A model generated the notes under the pieces. It searched no databases, had not been told where the DNA came from, and saw nothing but the letters and a program-made list of their open reading frames with translations. From Methanothrix sp. (GTDB lineage Archaea; Halobacteriota; Methanosarcinia; Methanotrichales; Methanotrichaceae), in contig JALNZQ010000001.1 in the NCBI GenBank assembly GCA_023229165.1, positions 1-41,347 on the forward strand: a DNA stretch of 41,347 bases, written 5' to 3'. Positions 32,258-39,874 of the stretch are shown here, in pieces. Position numbers and translations under genes: made by a program. Every line of letters starts with the position of its first letter. Within the stretch, counting starts at the first letter, position 1.

Positions 32258-33475
32258 ATGTTAGATCTTCCTGTGGGTAAACAACGCTATTCAATATTAA
32301 ATAGTAATGCAAGAATAAATTTATTTGGAGGTTCTGTAAGGGCCGGAAAGACGATTGCTTCCATACTCCGCTGGATTCAATATTGCATAGAAGGCCCTGA
32401 AGGCAACTTATTGATGATTGGAAAAACTCAAAGAAGCCTTGAGCATAATGTTTTAGATGTAATTTCTGACTTAGTGGGGATTAAAAATTATAGATATAAT
32501 AGAGTAGCTGGCGAAGTTTACATTTATGGAAGAAAATGTTATGCCATTGGTGCAAATGATGAAAAAGCTAAAGATAAAATTCAAGGAATAACCGCCGCCG
32601 GAGCCTATGGAGACGAACTCCCGCTTTGGCCTTATAGCTTCTTTACAATGCTTTTAAGCCGTCTTTCTGTAAAAAATGCTAAAGGTTTTTTCACTTATAA
32701 TGCAGAAAGTCCAAGGTGCTGGTTAAAAGTTAATTATATCGATAGAATTGACGAACTAAATCTTAAAAATTTCGTTTTCACTTTGGAAGACAACAAAAGC
32801 CTTGATCCTGAATACGTCGAAAACCTCAAGAAAGAATACGTTGGCTTGTGGTATTCTCGTTACATTCTTGGCCTTTGGGTTGCCGCTACTGGTGCAGTTT
32901 ATGATTCCTTCGACATTAATAAAAACGTTGTAAATGAATTACCTAAGGAAAAGTTTGATAAAATTTATTGTTCTGTGGACTATGGCACGGCTAACGCTAC
33001 CTGTTTTCTTCTTTTCGGACGCTCTAAAGGGAGATGGTATGTTTACAAAGAGTATTACTATGATAGCCGCAAAGCCGGACGCCAAAAGACTGATAAAGAA
33101 TATGCAAATGATCTAGTTGAATTCTTGGATTCGAAGTTTCCCCAGAAGATCTTAATTGATCCTTCGGCTAGCAGCTACAAGACGGAGCTAAGATCTCTAA
33201 AGAAATATCGTGTAGGGGATGCCCAAAACGAAGTTTTAGATGGAATTCGTATAACTGCAAAAGCTCTTCAAGATGGTAATCTCCTCATTTATAAAAATTG
33301 TACTAAATTAATAGAACAAATTCAGTCCTACACTTGGGACGAAAAAAAGCAGTCTATTGGTATCGATTTTCCCGTAAAAACCGAAGACCACGCTTGCGAT
33401 AGTTTGCGTTATGGTGCTATAGAAATCTTCAATCATAATTATAATAAAATGCCAGTAGATTTACCAAAGAGATGA
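32258..33475 (+). CDS. terL: Terminase large subunit (PBSX-type)
   Basis: 405 residues. ATP-driven DNA packaging motor and nuclease. Walker A is GGSVRAGKT at 24-32; Walker B is GAYGDE at 115-120 with the coupling residue E120. The RNase H-fold nuclease has acidic residues in SVDYGTAN (D241), ILIDPSASSYKTE (D301) and TEDHACDSLRYG (D377, D381). All functional residues appear intact. Length and motif spelling match the phage PBSX terminase family, used with portal proteins of the SPP1 type. The stop overlaps the portal start in ATGA. Confidence 0.92.
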   Translation: MLDLPVGKQRYSILNSNARINLFGGSVRAGKTIASILRWIQYCIEGPEGNLLMIGKTQRSLEHNVLDVISDLVGIKNYRYNRVAGEVYIYGRKCYAIGANDEKAKDKIQGITAAGAYGDELPLWPYSFFTMLLSRLSVKNAKGFFTYNAESPRCWLKVNYIDRIDELNLKNFVFTLEDNKSLDPEYVENLKKEYVGLWYSRYILGLWVAATGAVYDSFDINKNVVNELPKEKFDKIYCSVDYGTANATCFLLFGRSKGRWYVYKEYYYDSRKAGRQKTDKEYANDLVEFLDSKFPQKILIDPSASSYKTELRSLKKYRVGDAQNEVLDGIRITAKALQDGNLLIYKNCTKLIEQIQSYTWDEKKQSIGIDFPVKTEDHACDSLRYGAIEIFNHNYNKMPVDLPKR

Positions 33476-34800
33476 TTTTATTGTTAACAAATTTAAATTT
33501 CTTATCAACGGGGATGTGTTTCCCTGTGGACGATTTAGATACAAAGCTGAGGCTTGAATCTTATGAAAAGAATAAACTCCTCTTTGAAGGAAAGCATTCA
33601 AGCGTTTTCACAGATCTTAATAGGCTTCTTAGAGAAGATGAAAGCTCCGTTTTAGCCTTCTCCCTCAATTGGCACCGCCGCTTGACCACAACCTTTGCAA
33701 ACATGCTTTGGGGTGAAACGCCTAACATTTCAAGCAAAAACGATAGCAATGGAGATTATCTAAAGTCGCTTATAGAATACAATGATTTTTATAATATTGG
33801 CTATGAAACAACCCTTGATGTTCTCAGATATTCGCCAGGTATTATAAAAATAGGATTCGATGGTGAAAGAGCAACTATCGAATCTCAAAGCCCTTTCTTT
33901 TGGTATCCTGTGGTCAACCCAGATAATATCAAAAAGATTCAATACCATGTTTTAGCATGGACTTTTGAAGAAATTGATTGGGAAGGCAAGAAAACAACTT
34001 TATTAAGAAGTGAGATACATTCCAAAGGCAAAGTAGAAAACCGCCTTTATGAGCTCGATAACGGCAAAATAGGAAAACAGATTAAGCCTATTTCATCTCA
34101 TCCAAGATATAAAACTCTTAAGGATGAGCAAAACACCGGCGTTAATGAGTTCTTGATTATTCCAATTTATAACCTTGCAACTTCAGATAACTCATTTGGT
34201 CAATCAGATTATGAAGATATAAACTCATTAATTGAGCAATTAGAGTTAAGAATATGCCAAATAACAAGAATCCTAAACCGTCACAGTCTCCCTAATATGG
34301 CTGGGCCGGAATCTTGCCTTTCAACAGATCCTGATTCAGGAGAAATGATATTTATAAGTGGAAATAAATATTGGCCTCTTGAATCTGGTGAAGCTCCGCC
34401 AGTGTATATCACTTATGACGGCAAGCTTGATAGCGGTTTTAAGCAAATGGAATTTCTCTTAGATCAGCTATATGCACTCTCTGAGACTTCTTCTATTCTC
34501 TTTGGTGATCCTAAGAAGCTTCAAAGGGCTGATTCTTCAGCAGCCTTGAAACGCCTACTAATAAGCACTCTTTCAAAGATTAACCGCCTGAAACTGTCAA
34601 TTGATCCTAAGATCAAGAAAGCCTTGAAAATAGCTTCTCAGATTGAGGTTCAAAAGAAAGTACCTGATGCGGTGGAAATAGTAGATATAAAAACGCTATG
34701 GAGAGATGGCCTTCCAGAAGACCCTAAAGAGATTGCAGAAATAGCAAACTTGGAAGGGACTGAAGCTGAGGAACTTAAAAATGAAATAGCAATAGAATAA
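33472..34800 (+). CDS. Portal protein (SPP1/PBSX type)
   Basis: 442 residues. Forms the ring at the capsid vertex through which DNA enters. NWHRRLTTTFANMLWGETPNI near residue 65, LIIPIYNLATSDNSFGQSDYEDINSLIEQLELRICQITRIL, and the C-terminal helical LYALSETSSILFGDPKKLQRADSSAALKRLL are features of the family. ATG 33472 overlaps terL; ATG 33514 is an alternative start. Its final 20 codons (AEIANLEG..KNEIAIE) have a diverged duplicate at 35138-35200 beyond the zinc-knuckle gene. Confidence 0.85.
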   Translation: MILLLTNLNFLSTGMCFPVDDLDTKLRLESYEKNKLLFEGKHSSVFTDLNRLLREDESSVLAFSLNWHRRLTTTFANMLWGETPNISSKNDSNGDYLKSLIEYNDFYNIGYETTLDVLRYSPGIIKIGFDGERATIESQSPFFWYPVVNPDNIKKIQYHVLAWTFEEIDWEGKKTTLLRSEIHSKGKVENRLYELDNGKIGKQIKPISSHPRYKTLKDEQNTGVNEFLIIPIYNLATSDNSFGQSDYEDINSLIEQLELRICQITRILNRHSLPNMAGPESCLSTDPDSGEMIFISGNKYWPLESGEAPPVYITYDGKLDSGFKQMEFLLDQLYALSETSSILFGDPKKLQRADSSAALKRLLISTLSKINRLKLSIDPKIKKALKIASQIEVQKKVPDAVEIVDIKTLWRDGLPEDPKEIAEIANLEGTEAEELKNEIAIE

Positions 34801-34879
34801 AAGTTTTCGCGAACTGGTTGCAGGTATCATACTTTAATTGCAAAATATTAATCATATAAAAAATAAAAATGATTTGAAA

Positions 34880-35047
34880 TTACTTGCAATCATTGTCTTT
34901 TTGTTTCGCTTTGCATTGGTTGTCAAGTTCTCCAGTAGTCGGTTTTGTCGAACTTTTTTCGTATTTACTACCATCTGGAGGATAGTTGGTACAGTTTTTA
35001 CACCAATGCCAAGTATCTTTATCATCTCTTCTACGATATTCAACCAC
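34880..35047 (-). CDS. Small zinc-knuckle protein (55 residues), inserted accessory gene
   Basis: GTG 35047 with GAGGTG about 6 bases before it opens a 55-residue frame on the minus strand: VVEYRRRDDKDTWHWCKNCTNYPP..TTGELDNQCKAKQ. The CKNC pair (residues 16 and 19) and C45 with C54 form a likely zinc knuckle. Small proteins with the same WHxCxNC..P..TGELC pattern are widespread in archaea and bacteria, function unknown. A longer overlapping minus frame in another phase (to 35055) is rejected as a shadow because it lacks the cysteines. It is convergent with the portal gene and is flanked by two copies of the portal 3' end. Confidence 0.75.
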   Translation of the reverse strand: MVEYRRRDDKDTWHWCKNCTNYPPDGSKYEKSSTKPTTGELDNQCKAKQKDNDCK

Positions 35048-35137
35048 GTTTTCACCTCTATTTATGCCCTTGTGGCAATCTTGTTGTACCTCATTATTAA
35101 ATGTTATGGTAGTGTTTAAAAGTCTATTTATTTAGTT

Positions 35138-35200
35138 CAGATTGCCAATCTAGAAGGAAAGATTTCTAATAAAATCAAAAATGAAATAGCAGTAGAATGA
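35138..35200 (+). pseudogene. Displaced second copy of the portal gene 3' end
   Basis: Twenty codons plus stop read QIANLEGKISNKIKNEIAVE, against EIANLEGTEAEELKNEIAIE at the end of the portal gene: 12 of 20 identical, same length, same stop position. The bases differ widely, so it is not a recent copy; it looks like the end of a related portal gene. Frame upstream is closed by a TAA. The 168-base zinc-knuckle gene lies between the two ends. This is a scar of cassette insertion by recombination. Confidence 0.85.
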
Positions 35201-35212
35201 AATTCATTCCGC

Positions 35213-35728
35213 TTAAGGCGAGAGTGAATAGAATATCCGATCTTCTGCTTTATCATCATATAAAACCAGCGAGTCTGCATCCGATGATTTTATCTCCCAA
35301 TACACATTACCAGAAATTACACCACCAGGAAATACATCTTGATTAATGGGTAAATCGTTTGGAACAACACCCCATAGAGGCGGTTCAGAAACCAGAGATG
35401 ATGCACCGACTACATGAAGTCTGTATCTCCCAGGGAACGATTCTTCTTTTTCACCTGAATACCTTGCTTCTATTGTAGCCATGAAATATTGATTTCCCTC
35501 ATCAGGTTTTCCATTGAATGGGTTTTCATTTCTTATTTTTTGAGTAGCATCGGGATACACCTTTAGAATTTTTATTTGCCAACCATCGCCTAAATCCATT
35601 GTCGTACCAATTGGCAATGGATTTTCTCTAGTGCCTAACTCTGCTGCGAAGACACAATCCGTCAAAGGAATTATCGACAAGGTGAATAATAAGGCTATGC
35701 TAAGCATTTTATCTAATGTTCTTATCAT
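35213..35728 (-). CDS. Secreted DUF4352-like beta-sandwich protein
   Basis: 171 residues with a signal peptide (LSIALLFTLSIIPLTDCVFAAE). The mature part starts GTRENPLPIGTTMDLGDGWQIKILKV, a pattern common to Ig-like domains of the DUF4352 type, followed by NQYFMATIEARYSG and LVVYDD-like LVLYDDKAEDRIFYSL. Probably anchored at or released from the cell surface. AGGAGGGAAG gives a strong ribosome site before ATG 35728. It is on the opposite strand to the structural genes and next to another secreted gene with 14 bases between, so the two form one small operon. Role in the virus-host interaction (for example blocking superinfection) is only a guess. Confidence 0.75.
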   Translation of the reverse strand: MIRTLDKMLSIALLFTLSIIPLTDCVFAAELGTRENPLPIGTTMDLGDGWQIKILKVYPDATQKIRNENPFNGKPDEGNQYFMATIEARYSGEKEESFPGRYRLHVVGASSLVSEPPLWGVVPNDLPINQDVFPGGVISGNVYWEIKSSDADSLVLYDDKAEDRIFYSLSP

Positions 35729-35742
35729 TTTCTTCCCTCCTA

Positions 35743-36303
35743 CTAGACTAATTCAACATGGATTGTCTTCAATAGCTGCAAAGTTCCTTCATTCCACGGG
35801 TACGAAGACACAACTTCGACAAAGGTTTGTTTCCGATAATCAAACGAAGGCATGTATGCGGCATGATAACCGTCGAGAATATTATCCTGTTCTAACCTAA
35901 GGGTCATTGAGGCCACTGCGCCATCTGCACCATCAATTGTACGCGTATCTGAACTAAAACCTGAAATGCGAGGGTCATCACTGTCCTTAGATGCTAAGAC
36001 TTCTTCAATCATTTCGCCGGTAAAAACTGCACCCGTATTGGACTCATTTAAATGTTTTATACCTATCGTCATGAAACGATATAACCCAGTTTTATTATTT
36101 ATCATTACAGAATATTCAATTCGTTTTTCTCCACCTAGAGTTTCATCTATCACAGGAGCATTTTTCGTAACGCTATATGCATCCTGTGGTAATCCTAGAT
36201 CAAACGACACCTTATAGGGACCTGTTACAAAACTATCAGGAACAGCGTTTACTACAGGCAAAACAAACGCAATCAACACTAGCAGCAATATGAATTGTTT
36301 CAA
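35743..36303 (-). CDS. Secreted protein of unknown function
   Basis: 186 residues with a clear signal peptide (KQFILLLVLIAFVLPVVNAV). The rest (FVTGPYKVSFDLG, EYSVMINNKTGLYRFMTIGIKHL, DTRTIDGADGAVASMTLRLEQ, EVVSSYPWNEGTLQLLKTIHV) resembles small secreted beta-rich proteins common in Methanosarcinia, with no known activity. The start codon is TTG 36303 with GGTGGGA 9 bases before it. First gene of the two-gene secreted operon placed between portal and scaffold. Confidence 0.75.
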   Translation of the reverse strand: MKQFILLLVLIAFVLPVVNAVPDSFVTGPYKVSFDLGLPQDAYSVTKNAPVIDETLGGEKRIEYSVMINNKTGLYRFMTIGIKHLNESNTGAVFTGEMIEEVLASKDSDDPRISGFSSDTRTIDGADGAVASMTLRLEQDNILDGYHAAYMPSFDYRKQTFVEVVSSYPWNEGTLQLLKTIHVELV

Positions 36304-36383
36304 TTTCTTCCCACCTTAATCTCAATATGATCCTTCACTATTTATCCTTATTTAATTTCAACCATTTTTATTCAAGCGCAAAC

Positions 36384-36392
36384 TTTATATAG
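36384..36392 (+). promoter_or_regulatory. TATA box of the capsid gene block
   Basis: TTTATATAG lies about 31 bases before the scaffold ATG at 36423, with the same TTTATATAGTA core as the promoter at 27441. It would start a nearly leaderless late transcript covering scaffold, coat and connector genes, needed because the secreted cassette cuts these genes off from the terminase-portal transcript. Confidence 0.55.
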
Positions 36393-36422
36393 TAATAATA
36401 TTATTATTTAAATATATTATTA

Positions 36423-36917
36423 ATGGTCTACAGAGCCACCACAGAAATGTTTTCTGTGGAAAATCTGGGAGTTTTCAAAATGGATGAAGAATCAAAATTA
36501 CTTACTTTCACACAAGAAAAGCTTGACAGTATCATATCTGAAAGAGTTTTTCGTGAAAGGGATAAGCATACTGAAACAATCAATTCACTTACGGCTGAAA
36601 GAGATAGCCTCAAGGGAGAGCTAGAATCTACAAAGCTCAATACCCTGAAAGCAGATCTTCTTTCAAAAGCTGGCATTTCACAAGAATGGGCTCCTAAGAT
36701 TGCGGGGAAATCGCAAGCTGAAATGGAATCTGAGATTGCTTCATTCAAGCAATTGATAGAGAATTCTAAACCAGCGCCGGAACCGATAGGCAGCGATACA
36801 AATCCTGCAAATACTAAACCAGTTATAATTACTCGCGAATCAATTAAGCGAATGAGTCCATCTCAAATTAACGAAAATTGGGAAGCCGTTCAAAAGGCTC
36901 TCAAATCGGGAATTTAG
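36423..36917 (+). CDS. Capsid scaffold-like protein
   Basis: 164 residues. The middle is a long coiled coil (KLDSIISERVFRERDKHTETINSLTAERDSLKGELES) followed by a helical domain (LKADLLSKAGISQEWAPKIAGKSQAEMESEIASFKQLI), Pro-rich linker (SKPAPEPIGSDTNP) and a C-terminal helix. This matches scaffold proteins of the DUF4355/gp20-like kind placed just before the coat gene, where they guide capsid assembly. No protease motif is present. ATG 36423 fits the TATA box; ATG 36480 (MDEES) is an alternative start. A perfect palindrome CCACAGAAA-TGT-TTTCTGTGG (36437-36457) lies in its first codons. Confidence 0.72.
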   Translation: MVYRATTEMFSVENLGVFKMDEESKLLTFTQEKLDSIISERVFRERDKHTETINSLTAERDSLKGELESTKLNTLKADLLSKAGISQEWAPKIAGKSQAEMESEIASFKQLIENSKPAPEPIGSDTNPANTKPVIITRESIKRMSPSQINENWEAVQKALKSGI

Positions 36918-36942
36918 TAAAATTTAAAGAGGTTTAATTTAA

Positions 36943-37809
36943 ATGACAATTAATGGAATAATTCCGGAGATTTGGGCAAGCCGTCTCTTGTATAACCTTA
37001 ATAAGAACCTTGTTTACGCTCAACCTGGCGTTTGTAATCGCGATTTCACCGGCAGTATTGCCAATATGGGTGATACAGTCCACATTAACGGCATTGGCCC
37101 TGTAACCGTGCGACCTTACGTAAAGAATACAACCATAGCTGCTCCAGAAAATCTTAGCGATGCTTCAACTGCACTACTTATTGATCAAGGAGATTATTTC
37201 AATTTTAGTATTGATGATGCAGATCAAGCTCAAACTCAGCCAAAGGTTTTAGATTCAGCGATGAGCGAAGCCGCTTATGGTATTTCTGAAGTTGCAGATG
37301 ATTATATCGCCTCTATCATGGTTGCCAACGTCTCTGAAGATAACGAGATAGGAAGCGATGCTTCACCTATCGTGCCGAACAGTTCAGAAGGAACGACCGC
37401 TTTCGATTATCTTGTGGACCTTTCCACAAAGCTTAATGAAGCTAATGTTCCGAAGACGGGAAGATGGGTTATCGTACCTCCATTTTTCACAGGTCTACTC
37501 GTAAAGGATGACAGGTTTACTAATATCTCTGCTTCTGGCAGTCCCGAAGCACTTCGCAACGGATTTATAACAAGGGCTGCTGGTTTTGACATTTTGGAGT
37601 CAAATTCCGTTCCTAACACCACAGGAACAAAGTATAAGATAGTTGCAGGCTACCCCGGCGCTGTAACGTACGCGGAGCAAGTTTCCAGTGTGGAACTCTA
37701 TCGGCCTGATGACAGACTCGCGGACGCTTGCAAGGGCCTTCACATCTATGGTTCTAAGGTTATTAGAAACTCTGGATTAGCTCTTTTGACTGCAAACAAG
37801 AGTGCTTGA
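36943..37809 (+). CDS. Major capsid protein (HK97 fold, P22-coat-like family)
   Basis: 288 residues with no N-terminal scaffold domain. The start IPEIWASRLLYNLNKNLVYAQPGVCNRDF and DTVHINGIGPVTVRPYVKNT are typical of P22 coat-like capsid proteins found in many siphoviruses; later come IDQGDYFNFSIDDADQAQ (E-loop/spine region) and GRWVIVPPFFTGLLVKDDRF, with VTYAEQVSSVELYRP near the end. It lies 25 bases after the scaffold gene. Position and family spelling agree; the fold is not directly proven. Confidence 0.85.
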   Translation: MTINGIIPEIWASRLLYNLNKNLVYAQPGVCNRDFTGSIANMGDTVHINGIGPVTVRPYVKNTTIAAPENLSDASTALLIDQGDYFNFSIDDADQAQTQPKVLDSAMSEAAYGISEVADDYIASIMVANVSEDNEIGSDASPIVPNSSEGTTAFDYLVDLSTKLNEANVPKTGRWVIVPPFFTGLLVKDDRFTNISASGSPEALRNGFITRAAGFDILESNSVPNTTGTKYKIVAGYPGAVTYAEQVSSVELYRPDDRLADACKGLHIYGSKVIRNSGLALLTANKSA

Positions 37810-37818
37810 GGTATTGAG

Positions 37819-38241
37819 ATGTTCAATAAGATTTTACCTGTGGTATTAGCCCTTGGGCTAATAGCCTTTCTTTTTGTGGGAATGGCCGAAGCTAAGACTA
37901 CGATTAACGAGAGTCAGTGCGTTATGGATTCTTATGTGACCCCTTCAACGGCTACAACCCTTAATAGCACGAGTGGAATGCAAATCAACTCTTCCAAAGA
38001 CAACCGGCTTATCCTTCTAGTAGCTAACACCGCCGTCGCTGCCGGTCTTAATGTGACCGTCCAAAAAGGGGTTTACTTTAGGTCTGGACTCGGGAATCTT
38101 ACCCTAACAATCCCTAAGAGTTCTACACGCCTCATAGGACCGCTTGAGAGTTCAAGATTTGAACAGGCAGATGGTAAGATTTACATCGCGATTAATAACA
38201 CCAACGGAACTGTAATTGGATATAGATTGCCCTCTTCTTAG
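37819..38241 (+). CDS. Capsid-adjacent protein with N-terminal signal peptide or membrane anchor
   Basis: 140 residues. It begins FNKILPVVLALGLIAFLFVGMAEA, a good signal peptide, unexpected for a gene directly after the coat gene, where a cytoplasmic head decoration or fibre protein is usual. The remaining 115 residues are beta-rich (LILLVANTAVAAGLNVTVQKGVYFRSGLGNLTLTIP, YIAINNTNGTVIGYRLP) and resemble small head-decoration proteins, with several N-x-T/S sequons (NST, NVT, NTT-like, NGT) that AglB could glycosylate. A weak hairpin GCCCT/AGGGC with T-run follows the stop. Function inferred only from location and fold pattern. Confidence 0.65.
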   Translation: MFNKILPVVLALGLIAFLFVGMAEAKTTINESQCVMDSYVTPSTATTLNSTSGMQINSSKDNRLILLVANTAVAAGLNVTVQKGVYFRSGLGNLTLTIPKSSTRLIGPLESSRFEQADGKIYIAINNTNGTVIGYRLPSS

Positions 38242-38256
38242 GGCGGTCTTATTTTT
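38229..38256 (+). terminator. Weak hairpin terminator after the signal-peptide capsid gene
   Basis: GCCCT-CTTCTT-AGGGC spans the stop region of the signal-peptide gene and is followed by GGTCTTATTTTTC. The stem is only five base pairs, so it might lower rather than stop transcription into the next gene. Confidence 0.4.
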
Positions 38257-38269
38257 CTGAGGTTTCCTT

Positions 38270-38701
38270 ATGGCAATTACTGATGCTGATGTTATAGAGT
38301 CTTTGCAGATTTTAACCTCTGTGGAATCAGTGCAAAGTGAAGAAGAATCAGAGGCGACACCGGAAGAAGGCACAACCGCCGATTTGCTTTATGCAGAATT
38401 CACAGAACTCCTCGATCAAGCTGAAGAAGAGTTTGCAAATGATCTAACGCGCCTTAATCTGTCCACCGTTGCTGATGTAACCACTAAAAGAGCTTTGGCT
38501 TATCTGATAGCGGATTATATTCAAGTTGGTCAGCCTGAGTGGAATGCTCAAAAAGTCCAATTCAATCAAGACACAAGTGTTAGTCATTTTGCCAACCGTC
38601 TCGGATCTTCATACTATTATAATTATCTCAGAACTTTAGAAAACGCTCTAAAAGCTGATGATGACTATAAAGAACGCAAAGCCGGGGTTTTCATTACATG
38701 A
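38270..38701 (+). CDS. Head-completion/connector-like protein
   Basis: 143 residues. Acidic N-terminus (SEEESEATPEEG), then helices (TADLLYAEFTELLDQAEEEFANDL, TTKRALAYLIADYIQVGQ, SSYYYNYLRTLENALKAD). The size, helical content and position after the coat gene fit gp6-like head-tail connectors, but no diagnostic motif is certain. GAGG lies 9 bases before the ATG. Its stop overlaps the next gene by 4 bases (ATGA). Confidence 0.55.
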   Translation: MAITDADVIESLQILTSVESVQSEEESEATPEEGTTADLLYAEFTELLDQAEEEFANDLTRLNLSTVADVTTKRALAYLIADYIQVGQPEWNAQKVQFNQDTSVSHFANRLGSSYYYNYLRTLENALKADDDYKERKAGVFIT

Positions 38702-39411
38702 AGCGCAGATTATTTAATATGCCTAATAAAATGATAATCTCTGAAAGCACAAGTGGAGCTTCGGCTGATGCCTTTTATGGTTATGCCCCGGCACCTTCCG
38801 GCACTGAGGTAACTGTGGACGCAGGAACCCTTACAACGCCTTCTGCTAGCCTATACTGCATACTTAAAGATCATGGTTATTATAATGAAGTCTCAATAGT
38901 ATTCGATATGTTAAATGGTTCAACGCCGGTTCAAAAAACCGTAGTTTGGGATTATTGGAATTCCGAAGGATCACTTCATTCAAAGGCTGTAAGTCCATGC
39001 GCGATCACAGAAGTTCTAAATTTCACGGCTACGTATAGCGGCTTAGAGCTTCCTGTAGCTGATCTAAAAATTCAAGCAAAAGACGCGGCGGGCGAATTCA
39101 TCACAATACCCGGAGAAAGTACAACAGCATATAATTATTATCCATGTTATTTTCAGGAAGTAACCACAAAAAGCGATCTCTTAAACTTTGGATTTGCTGG
39201 CGTTATTGTGGAAGATCTGTACTATTGCAGAGTATATCACGAGATGGAAACATTAGATCAATTCCAGATTGAAGGCTATACAAAAGAAGTAGACGGCGCA
39301 ACAGTAAACCAAAATTTTCAAGTGTTTTCTCTCGTGAGAAAGATTAGGACCCCAGGATCTTCTAAAGTTGTAGCTTACGACTTCTTCGCGAAGGAATTAA
39401 CAGGCTCTTAA
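38698..39411 (+). CDS. Unknown structural protein (237 residues)
   Basis: Not recognised. Beta-rich and acidic, with aromatic-rich stretches (ADAFYGYAPAPSGTEVTVDAGTL, ASLYCILKDHGYYNEVSIVFDML, YNYYPCYFQEV, LYYCRVYHEMETLDQFQIEGY). It could be a virion surface or vertex protein. There is no signal peptide, no coiled coil, and none of the length or repeats of a tape measure. The start overlaps the connector-like gene; ATG 38719 (MPNK) is an alternative. Confidence 0.6.
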   Translation: MKRRLFNMPNKMIISESTSGASADAFYGYAPAPSGTEVTVDAGTLTTPSASLYCILKDHGYYNEVSIVFDMLNGSTPVQKTVVWDYWNSEGSLHSKAVSPCAITEVLNFTATYSGLELPVADLKIQAKDAAGEFITIPGESTTAYNYYPCYFQEVTTKSDLLNFGFAGVIVEDLYYCRVYHEMETLDQFQIEGYTKEVDGATVNQNFQVFSLVRKIRTPGSSKVVAYDFFAKELTGS

Positions 39412-39425
39412 GGACGTGATTTTTC

Positions 39426-39767
39426 ATGATTTATAAATGGATTAAAATTGATATTGAACAAGATATAGATATTTCCGAGGCCGGAATTTTTACAATAGCA
39501 ACTCCTCGGGCAGGATGTTGGCTTTCTGTGGCTAAAATGATGTTGACCAGCTACATCTCAAATCTTGAAGGCCACGTCTCCGAGATTCAACTACTCTTCG
39601 GAGATGATGAGAAAACCGGCTTAATGAATTTAGAAGGAATGCCTCTAAATATTGATATTGGCGAATATCATGAAGTCCTATCCGGCGAAGTAGACGAAGC
39701 CCTAAAAATCAAAACCACTTGCAGCTCGGTGCAAGGTTATGCCTTACTGTCTGAAACGGAAGGATAA
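39426..39767 (+). CDS. Unknown small protein closing the structural block (113 residues)
   Basis: Not recognised. Predicted mixed alpha/beta, acidic (LEQD-like IDIEQDIDISEAGIFTI, LEGHVSEIQLLFGDDEK, EYHEVLSGEVDEALKIKT). Thirteen bases separate it from the gene before, and GGACGTGA upstream of the ATG is a fair ribosome site. It is the last plus-strand gene of the element; a run of eight T follows at about 39801-39812, so transcription probably stops there. Confidence 0.6.
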   Translation: MIYKWIKIDIEQDIDISEAGIFTIATPRAGCWLSVAKMMLTSYISNLEGHVSEIQLLFGDDEKTGLMNLEGMPLNIDIGEYHEVLSGEVDEALKIKTTCSSVQGYALLSETEG

Positions 39768-39874
39768 GAATTATCAAAACGATCTATGAGAATTTATTCC
39801 ATCTTTTTTTAATAATCCTCATTTATGCCGTCCCAAATGATATTTGCATATTAATTAGAGAAAAAGTGAGATAG

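Noticed and set aside
34852..35055. Minus-strand 67-codon frame and plus-strand 93-codon hydrophobic frame after the portal
   Set aside because: Both overlap the 55-residue zinc-knuckle gene, which has a better ribosome site and conserved Cys pattern; the hydrophobic plus frame is its complement.
36219..36226. CTGTTACA copy inside the secreted gene as part of the origin
   Set aside because: A single copy in coding sequence far from the array; most likely chance.
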